Assembly (NCBI GenBank): GCA_963843465.1
Contig: CAWJKP010000001.1
Location: 1,798,001-1,862,000, forward strand
Direction of reading: 5' to 3'
DNA length: 64,000 nt
Source: CAWJKP01 sp963843465
GTDB lineage: Bacteria; Planctomycetota; Planctomycetia; Pirellulales; Thermoguttaceae
Shown: positions 8,518-16,628 of the stretch, piece by piece
How the letters are laid out: each line of letters starts with the position of its first letter
Numbering within the stretch: position 1 is the stretch's first letter
Notes under the pieces: model-generated
Told to the model about the DNA's origin: nothing
Databases searched by the model: none
The model's input: only the letters and a program-made list of their open reading frames with translations
Translations under genes and position numbers: made by a program

Positions 8518-9456
8518 TCAACCACCCGCCTCCTGCGCCTCGACTTGCCCGAGCACCGAGACGAAGACGTCTTCCAGCGAGGGCTCGATGGCGCGGACGC
8601 CCAAGGGCGTGATGCCGCCCTCGGCCAACAGTTCGAGGACCCGCTGGGTCGTGCGCGGGGCGTCGTCGGTGACCACGTGGACGCGGTCGCCGAACAGCCC
8701 CACCGACTTCCGGTCGAGCCTTTCCCGCAGCAAATTGCAAGCCGCCCGGGGCTCCGACGTGCGGACTTCGAGGATCGTGCCCCGCATCAGCCGCTTGATC
8801 TCCTCCGGCGAGCCCAGGGCCAGCAGCCGGCCGCGATGGATCAGGGCCACGCGGCTGCAGCGCTCGGCCTCGTCGAGATAGGCCGTGGAGACGAAGATCG
8901 TAACCTTGTCCCGCAGCAATTGGTAGAGGATCCGCCAGAAGTCGCGGCGCGAAACCGGATCGACGCCGTTGGTCGGCTCGTCGAGCAATAGCACCTTGGG
9001 CGTATGGATCAGGGCGCAGGCCAGCCCCAATTTCTGTTTCATCCCGCCGGAAAGATTCCCCGCCAGCCGCCTCTTGAAAGGCGTGAGGTTGCTGAACCCC
9101 AGCAGCCGGTCGACCCGCTGCTGCCGGCCGCGGCGGGGCACGCCGTAGATGTCGGCGTAGAAGTCGAGGTTCTCCATCACTGTCAGGTTGGGGTAGAGGC
9201 CGAACCGCTGGCTCATGTAGCCGATGTCTTCCTTGATCGCCTCGGCCTGGCGGACCGTGTGGCGGCCCATCACCCAGGCGTCGCCGCCGGTAGGATCCAT
9301 GATCGCGGTCAACAACCGCATGGTGGTCGTCTTGCCGGCCCCGTCGGGCCCCACCAGCCCAAAGATCTCGCCCTCGGCCACCGTGAAGCTCAGCCGGTCG
9401 ACCGCCGTCAGGCCGCCGAAGGAGCGCGTCAGGTTTTCCGCGCGGATGGCGTCCAT
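8518..9456 (-). CDS. ABC transporter ATP-binding protein (like N-terminal half of YbhF)
   Basis: A 312-residue ATPase with Walker A GPDGAGKTT at about 36-44, canonical signature NLSGGMKQKL, and Walker B VLLLDEPTNGVDP. The switch position reads STAYLDEAER, where the usual His is replaced by Ala-Tyr, as in the degenerate half of asymmetric ABC pairs. The pairing of GPDGAGKT here with GPNGAGKS in the 5814-6818 ATPase matches the N- and C-halves of fused YbhF in E. coli. Start ATG 9456 chosen because the frame upstream runs into a palindromic repeat (LTRSVRSTT). Confidence 0.9.
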   Translation of the reverse strand: MDAIRAENLTRSFGGLTAVDRLSFTVAEGEIFGLVGPDGAGKTTTMRLLTAIMDPTGGDAWVMGRHTVRQAEAIKEDIGYMSQRFGLYPNLTVMENLDFYADIYGVPRRGRQQRVDRLLGFSNLTPFKRRLAGNLSGGMKQKLGLACALIHTPKVLLLDEPTNGVDPVSRRDFWRILYQLLRDKVTIFVSTAYLDEAERCSRVALIHRGRLLALGSPEEIKRLMRGTILEVRTSEPRAACNLLRERLDRKSVGLFGDRVHVVTDDAPRTTQRVLELLAEGGITPLGVRAIEPSLEDVFVSVLGQVEAQEAGG

Positions 9457-9490
9457 GGGTTCAGAGGCTTTGAGTCTCCGTAGGGCTGTC

Positions 9491-9543
9491 GTACTCCTCA
9501 CGCTCCGCGTGAGGCCGAACCTCACGCGGAGCGTGAGGAGTAC
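9491..9543. repeat. Palindromic element (CTCACGCTCCGCGTGAG family)
   Basis: Inverted repeat GTACTCCTCACGCTCCGC ... with its complement ending GAGTAC, separated by a 6-base centre. Read as protein the family gives LTRSVRST. The same family recurs at 17173-17255, 40014-40064 and 50813-50865. This copy lies between the HlyD-like adaptor and ATPase genes. Confidence 0.85.
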
Positions 9544-9558
9544 AATCGAAAGCCCGCC

Positions 9559-10704
9559 CTACAAATCGATCTGGGCATCGGCGGGCATGCCGGCCTTCAA
9601 TTCCATCTTGGGATTCTGGATATTGATCTTGATCCGGTAGACCAGCTTCACCCGTTGCTTGGCGGTCTGCACGTTCTTGGGCGTAAACTCGGCCTCCTGC
9701 GAGATAAAGGAGATCGTTCCGGGGTAAACCCGGCCGGGATAGGTGTCGGTCGTCACCCGCGCCTTCTGGCCCACCTTCACCCGTCCCAAGTCGGCCTCGT
9801 CGATGTAGGCCCGCAGCCAGACGTTGACCAGGTCGCCCACGGTCACCACCGGCGTGCCCGGGGCCACGTACTCGCCGGGCTCGATGTTCTTGGACAACAC
9901 AATTCCCGTCAGCGGCGAGTAGACCGTCATATAACTTACCCGCGCCTGGGCCAGGCCCAGTATGCCCTTGGCCTGCTCGACCTTCGCCCTGGCCTGGTCG
10001 ATGTCCTCGCGGCGCGGCCCGGCTTTGACCAGATCGTACTGGGCCTTGGCCTGATTGCGGGCCGCCCGGGCCTGGTCGATGTCTTCCGATCGGGGGCCCT
10101 CTTGGACCAGGCTGAGTTGCTCGGCCGCATCCCGCGCCTTCTCCACGGCCACGGCGTAGGCCGCGCTGGCCCGGTCGTACTCTTCCGGCGCGATGGTCTT
10201 GGAGGCGATCAGCCGGCGGGCCCGCTCGTAGTCCGCCCCCGCCCGTTGCTTGTCGGCGTTGGCCGATTGCAGGTTTGCCTGGGCCGAGGCGATCTGCTGC
10301 TTGCGAGAGCCGGCGACCAGCTCCTTCAAGGCCCACTCCGCCTTGTCCAGGGCGGCTTTGGCCGCGGCGATTTCCTCGGGACGGGAACCGGCCAGCAGCT
10401 CCGCCAAGGCCGCCTCGGCGGCTTGCAGCTCCCCCATCCGCGTCACGCGATCGGCCAAAAGATCAGCGCCCTCCAGCCGCGCGATCTCCTGGTCCTTGTG
10501 GACCGACATGCCCTCGTCGACCAGTCGCTCCTGGACCCGGCCGGCCAGCTTGAACGCCACCTGCGCCTCGGTGACCTCGATGTTGCCCGACACGCCGATG
10601 GTTCGCCCTTCGCCGGCCCGGGGACCGAAGAGAAAATGCCACAGCAAAAGCGACACGGCGACCACGGCCACCAGGGCGCTCACAACCTTGAAGGGGAAGC
10701 CCAT
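9559..10704 (-). CDS. HlyD-family membrane fusion protein (YbhG-like)
   Basis: A 381-residue periplasmic adaptor. An N-terminal membrane anchor (VVSALVAVVAVSLLLWHFLF) precedes the lipoyl half-domain VSGNIEVTEAQVAFKLAGRV. A very long Ala/Lys/Glu/Gln-rich helical hairpin (about 95-255) with repeats around GSRPEEIAAAKAALDKAE and GPRSEDIDQARAA is followed by the second lipoyl half and beta-barrel (SPLTGIVLSKNIEPGEYV, AYIDEADLGRVKVGQKARV). This is the plan of HlyD_D23/YbhG proteins, which link an ABC-2 exporter to an outer-membrane channel. It is first gene of the exporter operon; start ATG 10704. Confidence 0.9.
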   Translation of the reverse strand: MGFPFKVVSALVAVVAVSLLLWHFLFGPRAGEGRTIGVSGNIEVTEAQVAFKLAGRVQERLVDEGMSVHKDQEIARLEGADLLADRVTRMGELQAAEAALAELLAGSRPEEIAAAKAALDKAEWALKELVAGSRKQQIASAQANLQSANADKQRAGADYERARRLIASKTIAPEEYDRASAAYAVAVEKARDAAEQLSLVQEGPRSEDIDQARAARNQAKAQYDLVKAGPRREDIDQARAKVEQAKGILGLAQARVSYMTVYSPLTGIVLSKNIEPGEYVAPGTPVVTVGDLVNVWLRAYIDEADLGRVKVGQKARVTTDTYPGRVYPGTISFISQEAEFTPKNVQTAKQRVKLVYRIKINIQNPKMELKAGMPADAQIDL

Positions 10705-10769
10705 GCTGTCTCTCCTTGCCAGTGTGATGGTACCCTGACCATCGATCGCGGTCAATCATCGCGGAAAGG

Positions 10770-10925
10770 AGGAGAAGAGGAGACGCGCGGACGCGGGGAC
10801 GATCGGACGCGGGGACGCGGGGACGCGGGGACGCGGAGACAACGGGCTAAGGCAACGTCTCCCCGTCGCCCCCCTCTCCTCTTCTCCCCCTCTCCTCTTC
10901 TCCCCCTCTCCGCGTCCCCGCGTCG
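10770..10925. repeat. Low-complexity inverted repeat (GGACGCGGGGACGCG / CTCCTCTTCTCC)
   Basis: A run of short tandem GGACGCGGG-type units and AGGAGAAGAGGAG is followed by its approximate inverted complement (CTCTCCTCTTCTCCC ... CGCGTCCCCGCGTC). Similar pyrimidine/purine blocks recur at 31731-31925. It separates the exporter operon from the phage-head block. Confidence 0.6.
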
Positions 10926-10930
10926 CTCTC

Positions 10931-11380
10931 TCAGCTTCGGCGCCAATTCGGGCAGCGCTGTCCGGAATCGGCCAACAGCAACAGGTACTTTTGTGGCCGG
11001 CCCGGACATTTCAGCCGGCGGCAGAGCGAGACCTCCCAATCCGGGCAGCGTTGGCACTGAGCGTACAAGGCCTCCATCTCCTCGTAGGACCTGATGGGGA
11101 AGGATGAAGAATGAAGGATAAAGGATGAAGAATCTTCATCCTCCGGCCTTCCGCCTTCCGCCTTTGCTTTGTCGGCCAGCTCGCAAAGCATGTCGAGAAA
11201 ACGCTCTCGGGCCCTTGCCCGCCACGCCGCATGTTCTTCGGGTGTGCCGATGCACATCACGTGTACCTGGTCGGAGGCATAACGTGATCTGGCCTGGCGG
11301 CCGCAAACGAGGCAGCGATGGCGGCGCAGCCCGTCGCCGCTCGCGGGGATCTCTTCGAGGATGCAGTTGCGGCGAAGCAT
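10931..11380 (-). CDS. Small Cys-rich protein at the end of the phage-head cluster
   Basis: A 149-residue protein. Residues about 20-30 (RHRCLVCGRQARSRY) and the C-terminal CQRCPDWEVSLCRRLKC form possible zinc-binding knuckles. The middle (GRPEDEDSSSFILHSSSFP) corresponds to a GGATGAAGAATGAAGGAT-type repeat (about 11095-11150) that seems to have inserted with the frame still open. Phage clusters of this kind often end with a small Cys-pair protein. I do not recognise a specific function. Start ATG 11380. Confidence 0.5.
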   Translation of the reverse strand: MLRRNCILEEIPASGDGLRRHRCLVCGRQARSRYASDQVHVMCIGTPEEHAAWRARARERFLDMLCELADKAKAEGGRPEDEDSSSFILHSSSFPIRSYEEMEALYAQCQRCPDWEVSLCRRLKCPGRPQKYLLLLADSGQRCPNWRRS

Positions 11381-11462
11381 GAGGAATTAGTGGTCAGTGG
11401 CTAGTGGTCGGTGGTCAGTAATCGAAGCCTTTCTTCACTAGCGACTCAGCACTGACCACTAG

Positions 11463-12803
11463 TTAATAGCGCAGCGTCACGCTGGGCCAGGGATCGCCGC
11501 AGATCGGGCCGCCGAACAGATTCGTCGCGGAGTGATTGGTGAGACTCAGCTCAAGCGACGGGCCGGCGCCGAAGGGATCGGTGCAGTTAGGGTAGCTGGC
11601 CAGGTCAAAGGCCGCGGATTGATAATGGGCCTGCCAGTTCATAATGTTGTAGAACCGGCTGTTATAGGTGTTGGGGATCGGCAGGCTGGCGATATACAAG
11701 TCCACCTGAAACTGATAGCCGGGATTGCCGCCCGCGATGGCGGGAAAAATCCCCAGCCCGGCTTGGAACAGCGTATCGTTGTCACATAACGCCGTGGCCC
11801 CGTAGTAACACCACTTGCACTGGCCGCCCGGCACGTTCGGGGCGCCCAAGTAGGTCGGCGGCACGGGATGGGCCGGATAACATTGGCCATTGGCCCAGGG
11901 CGGCGGATCATGGTCCGCGCCGCTGGCGTCCCAAGGGCAGAACTCCAAGGTGTATTCGCCGCTAAGGCCGGTGCAGCCGTTGCAAGGCTGCGTGCCGCCG
12001 CCGTCGGGCATCACGCCCGTGACTCCCGCGGCAAGGCCGCCCGATCCGAGATCCAAAATGAATTGTTCGGGGGCCAGGTTGCAAAGGCCGCTATAAGACA
12101 GTATGGCATCGATGTCGGAATATTGCCATTGGCCGCAGGCCGGAGCGCAGGCGGCACAGCCAGCCTGTTTGACGGCGCTCTGACTCAGCCGGAAATTGCA
12201 TAGGATTGCGCCCAACGTCGCCGCGGCGTTGGCGGCAATGCCGCACTTCGAGCTGGCGATGGTCGCCGTCATCCCCGCGCCGACCTGGCTGGCGTCGAAC
12301 CCGTCCGCCCTGTATTGTGCCGTAGCGATGATTCGATCCGGCTGATAACAAAGCTGAAACGGCAGCGGACCGGTCAAGGGGATCCCGCCAAGGCTCGTCC
12401 CCAGGATCGGCACGTCGGCCTGGAACCACGTGCCCCCATAGGTGTCGCTGCCGCCGTTGCGGGTGCCGACGTGAACCGTGCCGTCGCCGCGATACTCGGC
12501 GAAGGCGTAGTTGTCCGGGTCGGTGTAGTTGCAAAGCAAGCGGATCGCCGCGCCGGCGGACGATCCAGCCGGCAGATTCACGCCCGCCAGTACCGTGCCG
12601 TAGGGCGTGCCATCCGTGGAGAGCACGTTGGAGGAGAACGCGGAATCGGCCGCCAGCGTGAGCTGGTTTCCGTTAATCGACGCCGATCCGCGATCGATCG
12701 ACCAGTGGCCATTGAGCGATGATCCCGGGAAGAGATCCTCCCAATAGACGCACCCGCAGGGACAGTGCGGGCAAGGATCGTGCAAGTGATGGGCGAAGGA
12801 CAT
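11463..12803 (-). CDS. Large Cys-rich beta-sandwich protein of the phage-head cluster
   Basis: A 446-residue protein beginning MSFAHHLHDPCPHCPCGCVY. Residues 25-190 (DLFPGSSLNGHWSIDRGSA..., YRGDGTVHVGTRNGG...) read like a LamG/concanavalin-type jelly-roll, a fold used in carbohydrate binding. The second half is rich in paired cysteines (CAACAPACGQW, CNGCTG, CKWCYYG) and in aromatic residues. It may be a tail-tip or surface-recognition protein. Start ATG 12803 was chosen because the frame upstream enters a palindromic repeat. No exact family is recognised. Confidence 0.6.
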   Translation of the reverse strand: MSFAHHLHDPCPHCPCGCVYWEDLFPGSSLNGHWSIDRGSASINGNQLTLAADSAFSSNVLSTDGTPYGTVLAGVNLPAGSSAGAAIRLLCNYTDPDNYAFAEYRGDGTVHVGTRNGGSDTYGGTWFQADVPILGTSLGGIPLTGPLPFQLCYQPDRIIATAQYRADGFDASQVGAGMTATIASSKCGIAANAAATLGAILCNFRLSQSAVKQAGCAACAPACGQWQYSDIDAILSYSGLCNLAPEQFILDLGSGGLAAGVTGVMPDGGGTQPCNGCTGLSGEYTLEFCPWDASGADHDPPPWANGQCYPAHPVPPTYLGAPNVPGGQCKWCYYGATALCDNDTLFQAGLGIFPAIAGGNPGYQFQVDLYIASLPIPNTYNSRFYNIMNWQAHYQSAAFDLASYPNCTDPFGAGPSLELSLTNHSATNLFGGPICGDPWPSVTLRY

Positions 12804-12827
12804 TTTGGATCTTGCATGTGGCGGAAC

Positions 12828-12890
12828 TCGTGAGAGTTCCGGCGGCGCCCGAGGTCCGGGGCCAGCCGGAACTCTCACGAGTTCGGCTAC
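12828..12890. repeat. Palindromic element (GGAACTCGTGAGAGTTCC family)
   Basis: GCGGAACTCGTGAGAGTTCC and its inverted copy flank a 20-odd base centre. The same family, with AATTC in place of AACTC, makes up the 97-base tandem repeat at 37168-37458. The element reaches the stop codon of the next gene (12887), so it may have supplied that gene's C-terminus. Confidence 0.75.
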
Positions 12891-13627
12891 GAGCTTCCTG
12901 CGGGGCACGCCGCGTTGAGGACCTTCCAAGCGGAAGCGTGCGGCCAGAACTGGACGGTAATCATCGTGTTTGCGGGAATCGTGTCGCTGCTGCCGAGCAT
13001 ATCGTCGGAAACTTGCACGCTCAATCCGGATGCCGCCCCGCCATACCAGAGCGTGGCCGTCCCGCTGCCGGGCCCCAGCGCCGTGCTGAGTTTTGCCGTT
13101 CGCGTGTTGTCGCCTTGCGTCCGCGAGACCAGGACGCGCCCGTTGGTGCTATCGACGCACAGCGCCACGAAGCCCGGCAGACCCCTTGCCATCTGCCAGG
13201 TGCTCGCCTCGGGACCGCACGCATCGCCCGCGTTGGGCGCATTCGACGTATCGTAGAGGGCCCAGACCGGCACGTCTCGGGCCTCGCCGGCCCAGCCGAT
13301 CGCGCCCGAGGAGGCGTCGTCGCAGCCGTTGACCAGCACGATCGAGCCGCCGCCGTGGACCGTGGCCTGGCTGCCGTCGTAGACCCAGTAGTCGTTCTGG
13401 TTGTTGGCCGCCGCGGCGACGAAGACGCCGTAAGCGGGCACGGTGACGCCGGGCGCGAAGGGCACCACCGGCGGACCCTGGAACAGCCGCCGCATGAAGT
13501 TTCCCAGGCTGTCGAAGTAGCCGCCGCCGGCAAGCTCATCGCGCGAGGCCCGGGCGATCAGCTCGTTCCACTGGTCGGACTCGGGCCTCCAAGGCGCGTT
13601 CTGGACGACCGGGCGGAGTTGGGTCAT
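12887..13627 (-). CDS. Phage-cluster structural protein, unknown
   Basis: A 246-residue protein starting MTQLRPVVQNAPWRPESDQW. The N-terminal part (ELIARASRDELAGGGYFDSL) is helical, and the rest is beta-rich (IVLVNGCDDASSGAIGWAGEA, GRVLVSRTQGDNTRTAKL). Its ATG overlaps the stop of the upstream gene (ATGA), showing translational coupling within the structural operon. No family is recognised; the position after two connector/chaperone-like genes suggests a tail-completion or decoration protein. Confidence 0.6.
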   Translation of the reverse strand: MTQLRPVVQNAPWRPESDQWNELIARASRDELAGGGYFDSLGNFMRRLFQGPPVVPFAPGVTVPAYGVFVAAAANNQNDYWVYDGSQATVHGGGSIVLVNGCDDASSGAIGWAGEARDVPVWALYDTSNAPNAGDACGPEASTWQMARGLPGFVALCVDSTNGRVLVSRTQGDNTRTAKLSTALGPGSGTATLWYGGAASGLSVQVSDDMLGSSDTIPANTMITVQFWPHASAWKVLNAACPAGSS

Positions 13628-14388
13628 GGCAGCAGGTTGTCGAAACTGGCCGGCGGGTAGGAGTTCCAGACGCTGCCGTCGCTGGCCAGGTAGAGCGACT
13701 CGTACTGGCTGGTTCCGGCCCGCCAGAACTGGTTCCAGCCGTTGGTGCGATAGGCGAAGGTGAGCGTCACGTTCCAGAGGCCGGTGCCGTCGGTCTTGAA
13801 TTTGCGTTGCAGCTTGCAGCCCTCGAACAAGAGCGTCTGGGCGGGGAAAGTCATGCCCAGCAGTTGGGCCGTGACCTGGTCCTGGTTGACCGACCCGGGC
13901 AGATCGATGCAATCGGCGGGAATGCTCGTGCGATCGTAGAGGGTGATCACGTACTTCAGCCCGCGGATCAGCTTGCCCGGGGCCTCTTCCGCCTGGATCG
14001 GATCGCCGTTTGCGGAATTCCAGCGAAACTTGCGGTAGTCCTGAGGGAGGAACTCCACGGTCGGCTCGAGCGATTCGCTGATCAGGTCCTCGGTCTCGGG
14101 CCCCTGGCCGATGTTGAAGCCGATCGTCACTTCGGCATGTTCGTAGACGGCCAATCCCGTGCCGTCATTGCCCAGCAGCCCTTCGGCCGGCTTGATGGCG
14201 GCGCGGCGGGCGTGGGCGCCGAGCGCCAGGTTGTGCGGATAGAGCATTCCGCCCGGCACGCTTTCGAGGAAATAGGCCGCCACGGTGTAGCGATCGGCCC
14301 AATCGCAGCGGACCACCATCTGCAGATTGATGCCGCGATCGCTGAAATCCTCGGTCGGCGACAGGTTGGCTTCCCACCAGACGGCCAT
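13624..14388 (-). CDS. Phage-cluster structural protein, unknown
   Basis: A 254-residue beta-rich protein (MAVWWEANLSPTEDFSDRGI...). Segments such as ADRYTVAAYFLESVPGGML and GLWNVTLTFAYRTNGWNQFW look like strands of a tube- or plug-type structural protein. It ends with an ATGA overlap to the next gene and starts 12 bases after the preceding gene's stop. I do not recognise the family; context says virion morphogenesis. Confidence 0.6.
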   Translation of the reverse strand: MAVWWEANLSPTEDFSDRGINLQMVVRCDWADRYTVAAYFLESVPGGMLYPHNLALGAHARRAAIKPAEGLLGNDGTGLAVYEHAEVTIGFNIGQGPETEDLISESLEPTVEFLPQDYRKFRWNSANGDPIQAEEAPGKLIRGLKYVITLYDRTSIPADCIDLPGSVNQDQVTAQLLGMTFPAQTLLFEGCKLQRKFKTDGTGLWNVTLTFAYRTNGWNQFWRAGTSQYESLYLASDGSVWNSYPPASFDNLLP

Positions 14389-14399
14389 GGACGGCTCCT

Positions 14400-14969
14400 C
14401 TATTGCCAGAGAATTTGCTGCGACTGCTGCCCCTTGCCCTTCTCCAGCAACTGGTTCTGGGCTTCCAGGGCCTGGAGGATCAACGACATGGTGCGGGCCG
14501 TCTCCGCGCTCGCTTGACTCGCCTGCTCCTCGGGCCCGCCGCCGGCCGCCGAGGCGGCGATCCGCCGATAAAGCCCTTCGAGACTCTCGAACCGGGCCGG
14601 GATTCCGGCTCGCCGTCTCCTTCCGGGAGAGGGCGGAGGTAGGGGGGAATCGCCAACGATCCGACCATTCGCAGAATTTCCACTGACATAATATTGGCTG
14701 AAAGGCCGCTTCCTATTTGGCGCGTTCTCCTCACCCCGGCCCGCGCCCGGAGGGAGAGGGGGAGGACTCGCGCTGAGTTCCCGGTCGTTCGCCAAGGTCG
14801 AGTTGCCCGTCCCGCCGTCGAAGCGGCCCTTTGCCGGCGCCGCGGCGGCAACCTGCGCCGCCAACTGGTTGCTCTGCGAGGCGTAGGCAAGGAGCTGGCG
14901 AATCGCCCGTTGGACCGGCGAGGAAGGAGGGGCCTTGGCCGCATCGGTCGGATCAGCTTCCGCGGTCAT
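14400..14969 (-). CDS. Phage-cluster protein interrupted in frame by a repeat element
   Basis: A 189-residue protein. The N-terminus (SSPVQRAIRQLLAYASQSN) and C-terminus (SLEGLYRRIAASAAGGGPEE... TMSLILQALEAQNQLLEKGK) are helical and Gln/Ala-rich, as in tail-assembly chaperones or small scaffold helpers. The middle third (PPPLPPGAGRGEENAPN ... PPPSPGRRRR) is not protein-like; it is the translation of a palindromic repeat at 14613-14766. The frame stays open across it. It overlaps the upstream gene by 17 bases. Function unknown. Confidence 0.55.
   Translation of the reverse strand: MTAEADPTDAAKAPPSSPVQRAIRQLLAYASQSNQLAAQVAAAAPAKGRFDGGTGNSTLANDRELSASPPPLPPGAGRGEENAPNRKRPFSQYYVSGNSANGRIVGDSPLPPPSPGRRRRAGIPARFESLEGLYRRIAASAAGGGPEEQASQASAETARTMSLILQALEAQNQLLEKGKGQQSQQILWQ
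14613..14766. repeat. Palindromic element (CTCTCCCTCCGGGAGAGG family) inside a CDS
   Basis: GTCTCCTTCCGGGAGAGGGC at the left and a complementary CTCACCCCGGCCCGCGCCCG-AGGGAGAGG block at the right flank about 80 bases. Related copies are at 20640-20680 and 45250-45290. It lies wholly inside the coding frame of the 14400-14969 gene. Confidence 0.75.
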
Positions 14970-15657
14970 GCCATTCGCGGTAGTCGCGCTCCGTGGGGAA
15001 GGTCAGGATCGGACGACCGGTCCGCGGGTCGGTCTGTTCGACGAGGTCGGCCAGGTACATCAACTGTTGATCCAGCGAAAGCTGGGCGATCGTCTGGGGC
15101 GTCCACCCATAACGGGCGCTCGAAGCGCGGTAGATCGCTCCTCGGTCCGGTGCTGGCAAAGTAGCAGGCACACTCCGTGTGCCGCCCGCTGCTTCCTCGG
15201 TACAGGGTAGGGCGGACGGCACACGGCGTGTGCCTGCTACATTTTCCGCATCTGGGGTGGGGTGGAGCAGGTCGAAGGCGTCCAGCGCGTCGGCCAGCTC
15301 GTCCGGGTTGTCGGCGATCGCCTGGCGGACGGCCTCCATCGAGGCGTCCGGGTGGTGCCGCTTGACAAGCTGCCAGAAGAGCCGGGCCAGCATGTCGATC
15401 GAGCAGTCCCGGCCCAGCACGCCGAACCAGGTTTGCGTCGCGGCCGACGCGAAGGCCTGCCGCATCAGCGCCTGGGCCTCGGGCTCGGACAGGCCGCGGC
15501 CGGACTGCCGGGCCACGCGGATGGTGCTGGCCCGCACCCAGTTGTCCAACTCGCCGACGTCGCCGTCGGTTAGCGGCGAGAGGCGGTACGCGCGTCCGCC
15601 GAGCGTCACTTCGGCAGGCGCGGCCGTGGCCCGGGCGGTGTCGGTGGCGCTGCTCAT
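14953..15657 (-). CDS. Phage-cluster protein, possible tail-assembly chaperone, interrupted in frame by a repeat element
   Basis: A 234-residue protein. Residues 15-135 (VTLGGRAYRLSPLTDGDVGE... LARLFWQLVKRHHPDASME) and the C-terminal segment (ARYGWTPQTIAQLSLDQQLMY) read as an ordinary helical protein. The YGWTP-x-x-I-x-x-LSLDQ segment resembles phage tail-assembly chaperones that come after the tube protein. Between them sits NVAGTRRVPSALPC... GTRSVPATLP, the translation of the 80-base palindrome at 15161-15240. Both flanks remain in the same frame. Start ATG 15657. Confidence 0.6.
   Translation of the reverse strand: MSSATDTARATAAPAEVTLGGRAYRLSPLTDGDVGELDNWVRASTIRVARQSGRGLSEPEAQALMRQAFASAATQTWFGVLGRDCSIDMLARLFWQLVKRHHPDASMEAVRQAIADNPDELADALDAFDLLHPTPDAENVAGTRRVPSALPCTEEAAGGTRSVPATLPAPDRGAIYRASSARYGWTPQTIAQLSLDQQLMYLADLVEQTDPRTGRPILTFPTERDYREWHDRGS
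15161..15240. repeat. Palindromic element (GCAGGCACACGCCGTGTGCC family) inside a CDS
   Basis: Arms GTAGCAGGCACACTCCGTGT and the inverted GGCACACGGCGTGTGCCTGC enclose about 25 bases. It is 80 bases long, against 75 for three copies near 57.5-59 kb. It sits within the coding frame of the 14953-15657 gene. Confidence 0.85.
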
Positions 15658-15701
15658 TTCAGCCCTATCGATAGCTCTGAAATCAGTTGGTCAACTTCAA
15701 T

Positions 15702-15760
15702 GTAGTAGGCACACGCCGTGTGCCGTCGGCATGTTACGGCACACGGCGTGTGCCTATTAC
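15702..15760. repeat. Palindromic element (GCAGGCACACGCCGTGTGCC family)
   Basis: A shorter copy of the same family, with arms GTAGTAGGCACACGCCGTGT and GGCACACGGCGTGTGCCTAT, in the gap between two structural genes of the phage cluster. Confidence 0.85.
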
Positions 15761-15772
15761 AATTTCGCACCC

Positions 15773-16615
15773 TCACGTCCCGCTCGGCGGCCACCAGGGC
15801 GAGCTTCCGCCGGGCAAGGTGATCGAACCCAGGGTGTCGGTCCCGGCGATGTTGGCCACGGCGGCCATCGAGGCGTTCAGGGTGCAGCCGATCATGGCCT
15901 TGGTCTCGATGTCGACTTTGAGGTTCGTCCGCTGGCCGAAGATCGCCCAGAGCAACTCCCAGTAGTTCGTCGCGTCGACGAAGAGCTGGACGCCCTGCAC
16001 CGCGCTCATGGCCGGCAGCACGCCGGGCCCCTGGTCGTCGATCAACAGCGGCACGGCCAGCGACCAGTCGAGGTTGCCACAGCGGCGGTAGACGATGCCG
16101 TTTTCCACGTAGGCCACATTGGCCGCCCGCAGCGTGAGCGTGGCCTGCTCGACGTGGGCCAGCGAGGTCCAGGTCGAGCCGCCGGGATCGGCCAGCAGGA
16201 CCTGAAGATCCGTCGAGTGCTGCGGCAGGGCCACGGCCGTGCTTCCGGCGGCCGCAGAACCCTCGGTCAGCGGGCCGTTGCCGCTGATGGCGATCCTATG
16301 TTGGATGACTTTGGCCGCGGCCAGGTCCCAGGTGATCGCCACCTGGTCGACAATGGCGTCGCCGGATACTCCGGTCGAGCCGTCGAGACTGCCGCAAAAG
16401 GGCAGATCATCACCGGGCAGGTAGGCGGGCACTGCGCCGTTGCAGTCGATCGTGCCCGACCAGTCGGCGTTGCCGCTGCGGCGGCCCGTTCCGCCGCCGG
16501 TGCCGGAGTCGACGAAGGTCTGCGGCTGGGCCTTGCGGCCGATCTCCCAGGCCCGGCAGCCGGGAACGTTGGCCAGGCTGCCGGCGTAAGCATTCAGGGG
16601 GTTGTGAGCAGGCAT
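15773..16615 (-). CDS. Phage-cluster structural protein, probable tail-tube-like
   Basis: A 280-residue beta-rich protein beginning MPAHNPLNAYAGSLANVPGC. It has DWSGTIDCNGAVPAYLPGDD near residue 50 and a second, similar-looking half around NLDWSLAVPLLIDDQGPGVL and ATNYWELLWAIFGQRTNLKV. An internal repeat of the D/W-S-G/L pattern would fit a tail-tube fold with two related halves; this is inference. Start is ATG 16615, with a GGGGA ribosome site upstream. It follows the next-upstream structural gene by 13 bases. Confidence 0.55.
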   Translation of the reverse strand: MPAHNPLNAYAGSLANVPGCRAWEIGRKAQPQTFVDSGTGGGTGRRSGNADWSGTIDCNGAVPAYLPGDDLPFCGSLDGSTGVSGDAIVDQVAITWDLAAAKVIQHRIAISGNGPLTEGSAAAGSTAVALPQHSTDLQVLLADPGGSTWTSLAHVEQATLTLRAANVAYVENGIVYRRCGNLDWSLAVPLLIDDQGPGVLPAMSAVQGVQLFVDATNYWELLWAIFGQRTNLKVDIETKAMIGCTLNASMAAVANIAGTDTLGSITLPGGSSPWWPPSGT

Positions 16616-16628
16616 GACATTCCCCAAC

